The position numbers and the translations under genes were made by a program. From NCBI GenBank assembly GCA_947495985.1, contig CANMBD010000001.1, positions 682,001-746,000 of the forward strand: a DNA stretch of 64,000 nucleotides, written 5' to 3'. This stretch comes from an uncultured Sphingomonadaceae bacterium. GTDB taxonomy: Bacteria > Pseudomonadota > Alphaproteobacteria > Sphingomonadales > Sphingomonadaceae. This document shows positions 10,467 through 19,293 of the stretch, piece by piece. Under the pieces are notes generated by a model. That model made no database searches. It had not been told where the DNA came from and worked only from the letters and a program-made list of their open reading frames with translations. The first letter of the stretch is position 1. Each line of letters starts with the position of its first letter.

Positions 10467-10999
10467 CTTGATTGCTCCTCTCCCGGAACGCCGGCATCCT
10501 GAAGCCGGCGGATCAGACCGTTTCTATGTACCTCATCCTTGAATATGCGGGCGGGCAGGAAATTGAACATATGATCGGAACGATAGAGCAGAACGATTTT
10601 GTCGTCCGCCCGCCATTTGACCATGTCGGCAAAGGTCAGGTTGGCATGGCCTTGCTCGTTGCCGGAATAAAGCTTGTCATCATCCCACCAGCTGGTCGTT
10701 TCCAAACGCAAGTCTTTCTGCTGTTTATAAATTTTCCTGGACAGGCGCGGCACCCACCATATCGGAATCAGGATGGTAATGGCCAACGCGACAATCCCGG
10801 CCCATATCGTCATGCCGACGATCAGACCAAGTGCTGTCGGCAGATTCTCGAAGCCATCATATGCCGCCATGGCCAAGCCAATCGACAAACCGAAGAGCAG
10901 CAGATAGCCCAGCCGCTTCCCGCCCATCTGTTTCAGATGCAGGCCATAGGCTGCGCGCAAGTCTTCCTCTGTGGGGGTGAAGATGATTTTTTCGGTCAT
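10463..10999 (-). CDS. YcxB-like membrane protein inside the trp operon
   Basis: A 178-residue protein with two adjacent transmembrane helices (about residues 29-46 and 55-80) and a soluble C-terminal domain resembling the YcxB-like fold (segment [33 protein letters not shown]). No enzymatic residues are evident. It overlaps trpG by 4 bases at its start and trpD by 4 bases at its end, so it is made together with anthranilate-processing enzymes although nothing in the sequence ties it to tryptophan. The family assignment comes from pattern recognition and is moderate; the function is unknown. Confidence 0.7.
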   Translation of the reverse strand: MTEKIIFTPTEEDLRAAYGLHLKQMGGKRLGYLLLFGLSIGLAMAAYDGFENLPTALGLIVGMTIWAGIVALAITILIPIWWVPRLSRKIYKQQKDLRLETTSWWDDDKLYSGNEQGHANLTFADMVKWRADDKIVLLYRSDHMFNFLPARIFKDEVHRNGLIRRLQDAGVPGEEQSR

Positions 11000-11580
11000 G
11001 CGATCTGTTTAGGTGTCAGCCCCGCCAGTGTCATGAAATTGGCGAGCAGGTCATGGCCATATTCGGTGGCGATGCTTTCGGGGTGAAACTGAACCCCATG
11101 AATGGGCAGGCTTTCATGGCGAAAACCCATGACGGATCCGTCTTCGGCGGTGGCATTGACTGGCAGGCAAGTTGGAATATCCTCGACAATCAGCGAGTGA
11201 TAGCGGGTTGCCGTATAAGGGGAGGGTAATCCTGTGAACACGCCGCTATTGTCATGCTTTACCGGTGATGTCTTGCCGTGCATCAGTCCGCCGCGGATCA
11301 CTTTCCCGCCGAAATGCTGACCAATGCTTTGATGACCAAGACAGACCCCGAGCAACGGTTTTTCTGCATCGGCACAGGCAGCTACCAGATCAAGCGAGAT
11401 GCCGGCTTCATTGGGTGTACATGGGCCGGGCGAAATCAGAAACGCGTCAGCCCCGGTTGCGAGAGCCTCTGTGGCGCTCAGCGCATCGTTTCGCTCGACC
11501 TGAACCTTGGCCCCCAGTTCCATGAGATAATGGACAAGGTTGAAGGTGAAGCTGTCATAATTGTCTATAACCAAAATCAT
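10996..11580 (-). CDS. trpG: Anthranilate synthase component II (glutamine amidotransferase)
   Basis: Releases ammonia from glutamine for TrpE; in many bacteria the same subunit also serves aminodeoxychorismate synthase. The 194 residues are a complete class I amidotransferase with catalytic triad C80 (GVCLGHQ), H166 and E168 (QFHPES). It is the first gene of the leftward operon trpG-ycxB-like-trpD-trpC-moaC-moeA. Its partner trpE is 4 kb upstream at 15610-17127, separated by an unrelated block, whereas the two are normally adjacent. Confidence 0.96.
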   Translation of the reverse strand: MILVIDNYDSFTFNLVHYLMELGAKVQVERNDALSATEALATGADAFLISPGPCTPNEAGISLDLVAACADAEKPLLGVCLGHQSIGQHFGGKVIRGGLMHGKTSPVKHDNSGVFTGLPSPYTATRYHSLIVEDIPTCLPVNATAEDGSVMGFRHESLPIHGVQFHPESIATEYGHDLLANFMTLAGLTPKQIA

Positions 11581-11693
11581 GGATGCTGCCTAATGCCAAA
11601 AACCTCGCAGGCCAAGTTTTTCTGGCACCTGTCAAGCAGATCGTTTGACGGCCAAAATCGGCGTGATAAGGTCGAAGCTCGGGAGACAAGAAT

Positions 11694-11996
11694 ATGGGCC
11701 AACCGGTAACCGTCAACATTCCTCACAAATTGGGCCTGGCCGAAGCGCGCAGCCGCATTGGTGCGGGTGTACATACATTGGGTGAGACCGTGCCTGGCGC
11801 GACAATGACAGATCATCATTGGGAAGAGGACACGATGCACTGCACATTGGAAGTGATGGGTCAGCGCATTGGCGGCGAGATGCAGGTCCGCGAAGACGAG
11901 GTTTACGCCATTTTTGATTTGCCGCCCTTGCTTGCCATGTTCGCCAACAAGTTAAAGGAAAAGCTTCAGAAAGAAGCACCAAAGATGCTGGAATAG
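11694..11996 (+). CDS. Polyhydroxyalkanoic acid system family protein
   Basis: A 100-residue protein resembling the PHA granule-region family (PF09650 type), whose members are found near polyhydroxyalkanoate genes but have no established biochemical activity. It shows the pattern VNIPHKLGLAEARSRI at the start and a C-terminal amphipathic helix rich in Lys. No PHA synthase or phasin gene is in the window. It is divergent from trpG (113 bases between starts) and convergent with the NmrA-like gene, with a hairpin repeat in the gap. Confidence 0.75.
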   Translation: MGQPVTVNIPHKLGLAEARSRIGAGVHTLGETVPGATMTDHHWEEDTMHCTLEVMGQRIGGEMQVREDEVYAIFDLPPLLAMFANKLKEKLQKEAPKMLE

Positions 11997-12045
11997 GGCG
12001 CGATCCGGCAACGGCAGGCAGGTGTTTTGAGTTGGTACTGAAAAT

Positions 12046-12081
12046 GCCAATGTCCACGTTATCCGGAAAGCGGACATTGGC
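12046..12081 (-). repeat. Palindromic intergenic repeat, copy 1
   Basis: Ten-base perfect inverted arms (GCCAATGTCC at 12046-12055, GGACATTGGC at 12072-12081) around a 16-base loop, between convergent genes. Read on the minus strand it matches the copy at 58323-58352 at 27 of 30 positions. It may also act as a transcription stop, though no T-run follows. Confidence 0.7.
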
Positions 12082-12090
12082 GCTGCATCT

Positions 12091-12951
12091 TCACGATTGT
12101 CTTTCCATTTTTTGGCGAACTTTCCAAAGCTCGACATTGCGCGCGACAAAGCTGGTTAGGTCTTGCGGCGCGTTGCCTGTCAGTTCATAGACCGAACCAG
12201 TCAATCTATCTTCACCTCCCGCCGCTATGGCGGTATCCATTGCCGCGAGCAACTCTGCGTAGGTCTTGCTCAATCCGCTTGATTGGATGCGCTCGACCAA
12301 TTCCTGTTCGCTCAGTTTATGATGGGTGATCGTGATGCCCAAGGCATCGGTAAGGATCTCGGCAACCTCATCATAGGAAAGCGACTTAGGTCCGGTCAAA
12401 ATGGCATCACCATTGGGGATGGCAGGATCCGTCAGCGCAGCGGCGGCGACTGCGGCTATATCATCGGCATCAATGAAAGGAACCCGTCCATCTCCGGTAG
12501 CGGAATAGATGGCATGTTCATCACGAATTGTCGGCAGATGTTGCTGTTCCGAAAAATTCTGCATGAACCAGGTGGGACGCAGAACGAACCAGCCTGGCGC
12601 GTGATCATGCAGGTAACGGTGCACGGCACCCATCATCGGACCACCTTCTTCGAGCGAAGATGCACTGAGCAGAACAAAGCGCTCGACACCGCTCGCAATC
12701 GCGCGATCGATAAATGGCTGCATGGCGGCCAGCGGTTCCGGAACATTCGCAGGCGCGACGAGATATATCGCCTTGACCTCATCCAGCGCCGCTTCGTAGG
12801 TGGCTGTATCTGCCCAATCAAAGCGAACCTGATCGGTCTCATGGGGGTTCCGGGTTGCAACAAGAGGGCTGTGACTGCTAGCGCGCAGCTGATGGGCAAG
12901 ACGGCTTCCCGTCTTGCCCGTACCGCCGGTGACAAGGATTTTATTGCGCAT
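12091..12951 (-). CDS. NmrA-like NAD(P)-binding oxidoreductase or sensor
   Basis: A 286-residue Rossmann protein of the atypical short-chain dehydrogenase type. It opens with the dinucleotide-binding motif VTGGTGKTGSRLA and has NmrA/AzoB-like segments such as VLRPTWFMQNFSEQQHL and FIDADDIAAVAAAAL. Relatives are NAD(P)H-dependent reductases or redox sensors; the substrate cannot be told. I use ATG 12951, which has AAGGAGG at a 6-base spacing; a GTG one codon earlier would be too close to it. It overlaps the upstream SnoaL-like gene by 11 bases and is the last gene of the AKR-SnoaL-NmrA operon. Confidence 0.85.
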   Translation of the reverse strand: MRNKILVTGGTGKTGSRLAHQLRASSHSPLVATRNPHETDQVRFDWADTATYEAALDEVKAIYLVAPANVPEPLAAMQPFIDRAIASGVERFVLLSASSLEEGGPMMGAVHRYLHDHAPGWFVLRPTWFMQNFSEQQHLPTIRDEHAIYSATGDGRVPFIDADDIAAVAAAALTDPAIPNGDAILTGPKSLSYDEVAEILTDALGITITHHKLSEQELVERIQSSGLSKTYAELLAAMDTAIAAGGEDRLTGSVYELTGNAPQDLTSFVARNVELWKVRQKMERQS

Positions 12952-13405
12952 CACCGGCCTCCTTCAACGCTGCAGCAATGGCGTCATCGCCGCCCATCGC
13001 GCGCAACAGGATCAGAGGGTTCCAGTAGTCGCGATAATGGGTGATATATCCATCTGCTAAGGTCACCACGGATATGTAGGTTTGATCATAAGTGATCCCA
13101 GTTTCGGTACCGTGACCGGCGCAGGTGAATTCCAATATTGCAATATTGGAATCCTGCGCCCGATGAACCACCGGCTGTGACATTGACTCGATCGTGATAA
13201 GCGAAGCCGCGCCGGGCAAATATTCTGCCAGTGCTGCTTTCCCTTCCACGCGGGGCACACCGCCCGGCGGCGCATAGGGAAACTCCATCACGATATTATC
13301 GGCTACCATATCCAGAAACGTCCCTGCTTCTGGGGCCAGCAAGTCACCAAGCGCTGCCCTCAGGAGGCCGGAAAAGCTGGAAAAAGGGTCGGGTTGCTTG
13401 GCCAT
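12941..13405 (-). CDS. SnoaL-like / NTF2-fold protein
   Basis: A 154-residue single-domain protein with the NTF2-like pattern of the SnoaL_2 type: a helix with FLDMVADNIVMEFPYAPPG, then VEGKAALAEYLPG, and a final strand pair with YITHYRDYWNP. Members are ketosteroid-isomerase-like enzymes, cyclases or binding proteins. Its ATG shares one base with the stop of the aldo/keto reductase gene (TAATG), so it is translationally coupled, and it overlaps the NmrA-like gene downstream. The operon context suggests metabolism of a reactive carbonyl compound; this is inference. Confidence 0.8.
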   Translation of the reverse strand: MAKQPDPFSSFSGLLRAALGDLLAPEAGTFLDMVADNIVMEFPYAPPGGVPRVEGKAALAEYLPGAASLITIESMSQPVVHRAQDSNIAILEFTCAGHGTETGITYDQTYISVVTLADGYITHYRDYWNPLILLRAMGGDDAIAAALKEAGDAQ

Positions 13406-14406
13406 TATGCTGCACTCCTTTCGCTATCAAGGTGCGCGAGCTGAGACTCGGGATAGCGAGCACCGGCTGCACTGCCATTGGGAATGGCGGCTTCAATATC
13501 GGCTAGATCGGCTGCACTCAGGGACAGCGACATTGCGCCCAGCGCTTCGGCAAGACGCTCGCATTTGCGGGCTCCGATCAAGGGAACGATATCCTTGCCC
13601 TGATGTGCCACCCAGGCGATGGCAATCTGGGCCACCGTCGCATTTTTGGCTTCTGCCACCTTGCGAAGAGCATCAACAAGAGACAGATTATGCGCGAGAT
13701 TATCACCGGCGAAGCGCGGGCTCATGCTTCGAAAATCCCGCTCGTTGTTGCGATCGGGTGACCAATGACCGCTGATCAAACCGCGCGACAAGACGCCATA
13801 GGCGGTGATGCCAATGCCCAATTCACGGCAAGTCGACAGAATTTCATCCTCGATACCGCGCGAGATCAGCGAATATTCAATTTGCAGATCGGTGATCGGG
13901 TGAATCGCATGAGCGCGGCGGATGGTCGAAGCGCCTACTTCGGACAGACCGATATGCCGTACATAGCCTTTTTCAACCATATCAGCGATGGCGCCAATGG
14001 TGTCCTCAATGGGAACGGCGGGGTCCAGCCGGGAGGGACGATAAATATCAATATAGTCCGTACCCAGACGCCGAAGCGAATAGGCCAGGAAATTCGGAAT
14101 CGCTTCCGGGCGGGCATCATAACCGCCCCAGCCTATGTCGGGATCCCGCAAAGCACCGAATTTGACACTGATGGCAAGAGAGTCGCGCTTATGGTTGCGT
14201 AGCGCTTCGCCGATCAGCAGTTCATTATGGCCCATGCCATAGAAATCGCCTGTATCAAGCAATGTGATCCCTTGCTCGATAGCCATAGCGATCGTGGCGA
14301 GACTTTCGTCCCTATCTGCCGGACCATAGACATCCGACATGCCCATACATCCTAAACCAACGGCAGAGGTCGTGGGGCCTGTATTTCCAAGTTTACGATA
14401 TTCCAT
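13405..14406 (-). CDS. Aldo/keto reductase with altered catalytic tetrad
   Basis: A 333-residue NADPH-dependent TIM-barrel reductase. Catalytic D51, Y56 ([12 protein letters not shown]) and K82 are present. The usual His of the tetrad (pattern YQxHRxDP) is replaced: the segment reads IYRPSRLDP, with S125 in its place. The NADPH site near the C-terminus ([17 protein letters not shown]) is conserved. It is first in a three-gene operon and is divergently transcribed from an AraC-family regulator, an arrangement like YqhC with its reductase genes, so induction by aldehydes is plausible but not shown. The start has AAGGA about 8 bases ahead. Confidence 0.9.
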   Translation of the reverse strand: MEYRKLGNTGPTTSAVGLGCMGMSDVYGPADRDESLATIAMAIEQGITLLDTGDFYGMGHNELLIGEALRNHKRDSLAISVKFGALRDPDIGWGGYDARPEAIPNFLAYSLRRLGTDYIDIYRPSRLDPAVPIEDTIGAIADMVEKGYVRHIGLSEVGASTIRRAHAIHPITDLQIEYSLISRGIEDEILSTCRELGIGITAYGVLSRGLISGHWSPDRNNERDFRSMSPRFAGDNLAHNLSLVDALRKVAEAKNATVAQIAIAWVAHQGKDIVPLIGARKCERLAEALGAMSLSLSAADLADIEAAIPNGSAAGARYPESQLAHLDSERSAA

Positions 14407-14465
14407 ATTTCATTCCTTTCTGGGGGTTGCATTCTCTATATGGCTGACGCGGCTCCAAGAGCGGT

Positions 14466-14525
14466 AGAATGCTAATCCGGGAGTCTTGCCCGATCCTCCA
14501 GAATGACCGGCATGCTCTTGTCCGA
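14466..14525. promoter_or_regulatory. Candidate AraC-type operator repeats
   Basis: Two imperfect direct repeats lie between the divergent reductase and AraC genes: AGAATG at 14466 and 14500, each followed 16-18 bases later by TCTTGCCCGA (14484-14493) or TCTTGTCCGA (14516-14525). Paired direct repeats about three helical turns apart are typical of AraC-family sites. This is inference only. Confidence 0.35.
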
Positions 14526-14546
14526 GTGTAAAATCCGTGAGATAAA

Positions 14547-15449
14547 GTGATCATGGAAAAAGCGCAGGAATTGACCGACATTGTCAGCCGTCATCAGACT
14601 TTTGATGGTATAGAACCCTGTGCATTGCCGCGGGTTAAGCTTATACGATCCGTGACGACAACGGCATCCATGCCAACAATTTACGAGCCTTCTCTGTGCC
14701 TTGTTGCGCAAGGAAAGAAGCATGTGACCTTGGGGCACCTGGATTACGTCTACGATGTGTCCCAATATCTGGTGGCGTCGGTTGATCTGCCGCTGCAAGG
14801 TTCAATCATAGAAGCGAGCGAGGAGCGCCCCTATCTTTGCATTAGTCTGGACCTCAATGTTCCTGTGCTCAGTGAACTGTTGCTGGAACATGGGACCCGT
14901 GCGCCCGCTGCGACATCAAAACCTGGAATAGCACTCAGTACCGTTACGCCAGATCTTATTGACGCGATGGTCCGCATGCTGCGGCTGCTTGATACGCCTG
15001 AAGATATTCCCGCTCTTGCTCCTCTGGCAGAGCGCGAAATTCTCTACCGGCTGTTAAACGGTGAACAAAGTGAGATGATGCGCCATATTGCCAATGCTGA
15101 AAGCCATCTCAGCCAGATCAGCAGAGCGATAATCTGGATCAGAGACCATTATGCAGAGCCATTCAGCATTGATCGACTGGCTCAGGAAGCCGGGATGAGC
15201 AGTTCGTCATTGCATGAGCATTTCAAGGCTGTAACCACCTATAGTCCGCTACAATACCGGACCCGCCTTCGCTTGCAGGAGGCCCGCCGGATCATGGTTT
15301 CCGATGCATTGGATGCGGCCAGTGCGGGATTTAAAGTGGGCTATGAAAGCCCGTCGCAATTCAGCCGTGATTATGTCCGGGTATTTGGCGCACCACCCAT
15401 GAAAGATGCGCAGCGACTGCGAGCCAGTCCCGATTTTGCCATGGCGTGA
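14547..15449 (+). CDS. AraC-family transcriptional regulator
   Basis: A 300-residue regulator with an N-terminal AraC_N-type domain (about residues 25-175; conserved PSLCLVAQGKKHVTLG) and a C-terminal double helix-turn-helix. In the latter, SIDRLAQEAGMSSSSLHEHF is the first recognition unit and VGYESPSQFSRDYVRVFGAPP the signature end. Regulators with this N-terminal domain often control an adjacent reductase gene. It is divergent from the aldo/keto reductase operon, its probable target, with possible operator repeats between them. It is followed by 160 bases without a gene before the trpE stop. Confidence 0.93.
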   Translation: MIMEKAQELTDIVSRHQTFDGIEPCALPRVKLIRSVTTTASMPTIYEPSLCLVAQGKKHVTLGHLDYVYDVSQYLVASVDLPLQGSIIEASEERPYLCISLDLNVPVLSELLLEHGTRAPAATSKPGIALSTVTPDLIDAMVRMLRLLDTPEDIPALAPLAEREILYRLLNGEQSEMMRHIANAESHLSQISRAIIWIRDHYAEPFSIDRLAQEAGMSSSSLHEHFKAVTTYSPLQYRTRLRLQEARRIMVSDALDAASAGFKVGYESPSQFSRDYVRVFGAPPMKDAQRLRASPDFAMA

Positions 15450-15609
15450 GGTTTTGTCGCTTCAGGCGCTGGTCACAAAATTCCAATGCTGGCATGCCGG
15501 TTGTTGGTGATTTTTAACCTCCGCTTTAACGTCTCAACTGGTCAAAAAGCATGCCATCCGGCGTGTCAATCCAGAAGAACGCCAGCCAAGCTATATATCG
15601 CCCTAACTG

Positions 15610-17127
15610 CTATTGTCCGAATCCGATATCCTGCGCGCGGCGAACTGCTTCTTTTGCTGCCGCCAGTAAAGCGCCTGACTTCGCTTCGCATTCGCGTTGT
15701 TCATAGGCGGGATCGCTGTCTGCCACGATGCCGGCGCCGGCCTGTACATGCAGCATGCCGTCTTTTACGATACCGGTGCGCAGGACAATACAGCTGTCCA
15801 TGCTGCCATCGGGAGAGAAATAGCCGACGCCGCCTGCATATGCGCCGCGGGTTTCCGGCTCCAGTTCCGCGATAATCTGACAGGCACGGACTTTCGGGGC
15901 GCCGCTGACCGTGCCGGCCGGGAAACCGGCGAACAGCGCATCAAGTGCATCCTTGTCCGGTGCCAGTTCACCGACAACGTTGGAAACGATATGCATGACA
16001 TGGCTGTAAAATTCGACTGTATAGCTGTCAGTGACCTCTACGCTGTTGGCCGTACTGACGCGTCCGACATCATTGCGGCCAAGATCGAGCAGCATCAGAT
16101 GTTCCGCCCGCTCCTTGGGATCGGCAAGCAGGCTGTCACGATTGGCTTTGTCTTCTGCCGCGCTGCTGCCCCTCGGCCGGGTTCCGGCAATCGGGCGGAT
16201 GGTAACTTCATCGTCCCGGGCACGCACCAGTATTTCCGGGCTGGATCCGATCAACGCAAAGCCCGGCAGGTCAAGGAAGAACAGGAAAGGTGAGGGGTTT
16301 ATCCTCCGTAATGCGCGGTAAAGCTCTACCGGAGGCAGGGAAAAGGGCGCGGTGAAACGCTGTGCCAATACCACCTGGAATATGTCTCCCGCCTCAATAT
16401 AGTCTTTGGCGCTGAGCACCATATCCTCATACCGCCCCGGCTCCAGCTTCGGGTGAAAGGTCATGTCTTCCGGATCTATATTCGGGGTTTCGGAGGCCGG
16501 CGGTGGAACCTTGGCAGCAATCTGCCGCTCCACTTCATCCAGCCGTTCTTCGGCAGCGGATATCTTGCCCTCCGTATCTCCCGCTGTTTCCGGCCATACG
16601 GGAGCGACCAGGAACATCTCGTCCGCCAACCGGTCAAAAATCACGATCACGGTCGGACGCACAAACAGCATGTCAGGCAGGTTCAGTTCGGACTGCGGCG
16701 CCCGGGGAAGCTTTTCCACCAGGCCGATCGTTTCATAGCCAAAATAGCCGACAAGACAGGCCAGCGCCCGGGGCAGCCCTTCCGGCACGTCCATCTGGCA
16801 GCGTTTGACCAATGTCCGCAAGGCATCAAGACTGGAGGCGTTTTCCGGTTCAAAGGCTTCGCGATCGGTCAGCCAGTTTTGGTTGATCGCCGCCTTTTCG
16901 CCATCCGCGCGAAAAACAAGGTCAGGGGCAAGCCCGATCAGGCTATGACGCCCACGGGTTTCGCCGCCTTCCACAGATTCGAGCAGGAAATCGCCGCGCT
17001 CGGCTTCCATCAGCTTCAGTGCAGCAGATACCGGTGTTTCTGTATCCGCAACCTGCTTGCGCCAGATGAGGGCAGGCTTTCCGGCGTCCAAGGCATTTTG
17101 GGCGGCGGCAATGTTTAAGCTGCGCAT
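15610..17127 (-). CDS. trpE: Anthranilate synthase component I
   Basis: Makes anthranilate from chorismate with ammonia from TrpG. The 505 residues have the N-terminal regulatory region, including an LLES segment (LLESVEGG) of the kind that forms the tryptophan feedback site, and a complete chorismate-binding domain with GSSPEILVR, IAGTRPRG, HLMLLDLGRNDVGRV, FPAGTVSGAPKVRA and YAGGVGYFS. It follows the PpiD-like gene by 28 bases and is probably cotranscribed with it. Past its TAG stop the same frame stays open for another 27 codons to a TAA. Confidence 0.97.
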   Translation of the reverse strand: MRSLNIAAAQNALDAGKPALIWRKQVADTETPVSAALKLMEAERGDFLLESVEGGETRGRHSLIGLAPDLVFRADGEKAAINQNWLTDREAFEPENASSLDALRTLVKRCQMDVPEGLPRALACLVGYFGYETIGLVEKLPRAPQSELNLPDMLFVRPTVIVIFDRLADEMFLVAPVWPETAGDTEGKISAAEERLDEVERQIAAKVPPPASETPNIDPEDMTFHPKLEPGRYEDMVLSAKDYIEAGDIFQVVLAQRFTAPFSLPPVELYRALRRINPSPFLFFLDLPGFALIGSSPEILVRARDDEVTIRPIAGTRPRGSSAAEDKANRDSLLADPKERAEHLMLLDLGRNDVGRVSTANSVEVTDSYTVEFYSHVMHIVSNVVGELAPDKDALDALFAGFPAGTVSGAPKVRACQIIAELEPETRGAYAGGVGYFSPDGSMDSCIVLRTGIVKDGMLHVQAGAGIVADSDPAYEQRECEAKSGALLAAAKEAVRRAQDIGFGQ

Positions 17128-17155
17128 GATCAGTCCGGAAAAGGCTGGGAACGGA

Positions 17156-19102
17156 TCATCTAGTCCGGCCGGTCAGCTGGTTTTTGAGGGCCGTCAGAGC
17201 ATCCTCATTCTTCTCTACACCGACATCGACTTTCATCGCGTTGATGAACTGTTCGGTATATTCATTCCCGAATACCTGCTTGAACTGCCCACTTGTTGCG
17301 CTCAGAAGATCTGCCCGCTCGGACGCGTCTCCGCGATCAATATTGTTCAGGTTAACGACAAACCAGCCCTGGTTCTGAGGAGCCTTCAAACTCTTTGCGG
17401 TCCCTTCCGCCATGCTGAACATCAATGTCAAGGGCGGTGGAACATTGCCCTGCTGGCTCTGCCGGGCCAGCTCAGCGCGTGTACTTTTCACAGTCTCGAT
17501 CGCCGGCAATCTCACTTTTGCATCCGCCATAGCCTTGGATAGCGAAGCGCCGTCACTGACCTGTTTTACGATATTGTCAGCAACCACTTTTGCTTTCTGC
17601 GATCCCTGTTCCAATATGTAGTCACGCGCTACCAGCTCCTTGATGGAATTGAGCGGTGGCGGAGCAGCAACGGCTATTTCACTCACGGCCATGATTGCAT
17701 ATTGTTGACCCGGTATGATTTCGACGACCTGCGGGTCGGAATCATCATCCAATTGGAAAGCGACAGGCAATATGCGCTGCATCTCCGGTATCGGCCTGTA
17801 ATTCGGGTCTTGAGGATTTTGCCCATTGGCAAGCAGCATTGGAGTTGATTCAATCTTCAGCTCTTCCGCCTCGGCAACATCAGCCAATGATGAGCCTGCG
17901 GCAAACTCATCTTCCATTTTAACGGTCAGTTCAGCCAGTGCTTCATCAATCTTGTCACGGCTGAGTTCAGCGGCAATTTGTGCGCGGACTTGTTCCAGGC
18001 TTTGAGCCGGCACCGTCTGGATGTCGTTAACCTTGGCAATGTGCCAACCCAAGGCGCTTTGTGCTGGTTCGGTAACATTACCTGAAGGCGCTGAAAATAC
18101 TGCGTTGGCAACGGCTTGTGACGTTGTTCCTGCCAATTCGGTTTTGCTGACAGATCCCATTTCAGCGGAGGACAGTCCAACAGATTCGGCGGCGGCGCTA
18201 ATCGACATACCGCCGCTAACCTTGTCGGCAAGCGCTTTGGCTGCTGCCTCGGTCGGCAGGATTACCTGATCAATATTGCGGGTTTCGCTTGCCGCATATT
18301 TGGCTTTGTCGAGATTATACTGTCCCTCGATTTCCTGTTCGGTCGGTTTGACTGTTTCGTTAAACCGCTCTTTGGAAAACAACGCATAGCTGATCGACCG
18401 GCGTTCGGGGATGGTGTAGCGCGATCCATTCTTGCTGTAAAAAGCTGCAAGGGCAGCATCAGCAGGCTTCACGTTTTCTACAAAAGCTGCCGACGGAATG
18501 ATGGCAACCTGACCTTGACGGGCTTCCAACAGCAAAGAGGCATAGGGTGTTACCAGTTTTTGGGGTACCGATGCGCCAAAGCCGGCAACCGTAAGCAGCT
18601 GATCCGCCAGCAGATTACGGGTAAAGTCATCGCGAAGCTGCTGCTCTTTAATCCCTTGTTGTTGCAGTGCACGACGGAAATTTTCTTCGCTAAACTGGCC
18701 ATCGGCGCCCTGAAAAGAAGGGATACTCGCAATTTCGCCATCGACCAGCCGCTTGCCTGCGGTCATACCATATTTGTTGCCGAAATCGGCAATGACAAAG
18801 CTGTTGATTAACCGGTCCAGGATGCTGTCAAATCCGCCGCCTTCAACATAGGTTTTCAGATCCAGTCCAGTATTTTCACGCTGTTCTGCGCGAAAGGCAT
18901 TGTTTACCGACTGGTTGAGCTCCGATGTTGTCAGTTTGGAATCGCCGATCGTCGCCGCGGTGCCAGAGCCGGTAACGCCTCCGAATGCGCCTGAGCCGGT
19001 GACATCGGCTGATGCAAAAGCAATCGCGATCAGGGCCACGAAGCACATGGTGAGGAACAGGCCGATTTTCGACGAGAAAATATTGCGGAAAAATGTGATC
19101 AT
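17156..19102 (-). CDS. ppiD: PpiD/SurA-like periplasmic peptidyl-prolyl isomerase
   Basis: A 648-residue membrane-anchored foldase. One transmembrane helix near residues 12-32 is followed by a long periplasmic part with a SurA_N-type helical chaperone region. A parvulin domain follows at about residues 265-360 (ending in SALGWHIAKVNDI), and then a C-terminal helical domain. Family members assist proteins leaving the Sec channel. It heads a leftward unit with trpE, a combination common in sphingomonads though functionally unrelated. It is divergent from tpiA with 191 bases between starts. Confidence 0.88.
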   Translation of the reverse strand: MITFFRNIFSSKIGLFLTMCFVALIAIAFASADVTGSGAFGGVTGSGTAATIGDSKLTTSELNQSVNNAFRAEQRENTGLDLKTYVEGGGFDSILDRLINSFVIADFGNKYGMTAGKRLVDGEIASIPSFQGADGQFSEENFRRALQQQGIKEQQLRDDFTRNLLADQLLTVAGFGASVPQKLVTPYASLLLEARQGQVAIIPSAAFVENVKPADAALAAFYSKNGSRYTIPERRSISYALFSKERFNETVKPTEQEIEGQYNLDKAKYAASETRNIDQVILPTEAAAKALADKVSGGMSISAAAESVGLSSAEMGSVSKTELAGTTSQAVANAVFSAPSGNVTEPAQSALGWHIAKVNDIQTVPAQSLEQVRAQIAAELSRDKIDEALAELTVKMEDEFAAGSSLADVAEAEELKIESTPMLLANGQNPQDPNYRPIPEMQRILPVAFQLDDDSDPQVVEIIPGQQYAIMAVSEIAVAAPPPLNSIKELVARDYILEQGSQKAKVVADNIVKQVSDGASLSKAMADAKVRLPAIETVKSTRAELARQSQQGNVPPPLTLMFSMAEGTAKSLKAPQNQGWFVVNLNNIDRGDASERADLLSATSGQFKQVFGNEYTEQFINAMKVDVGVEKNEDALTALKNQLTGRTR

Positions 19103-19293
19103 GAAAATGCTGCAATTCTGTTAGGGCAAATATATTTGCTGATGCTTTAGGCGGCTTGTGTTTTTCGTTCAAGCAAAAGGGCATGGGGCAAGTCGAAAGG
19201 CAGTTTGGCAAACGATATTTCGCTTAAACGCGTTTGGCAGGCCGATCAGAATTTGTTAGCGCAGAAGCAGAATTGAAAAGGAGCGGAGAAAAT

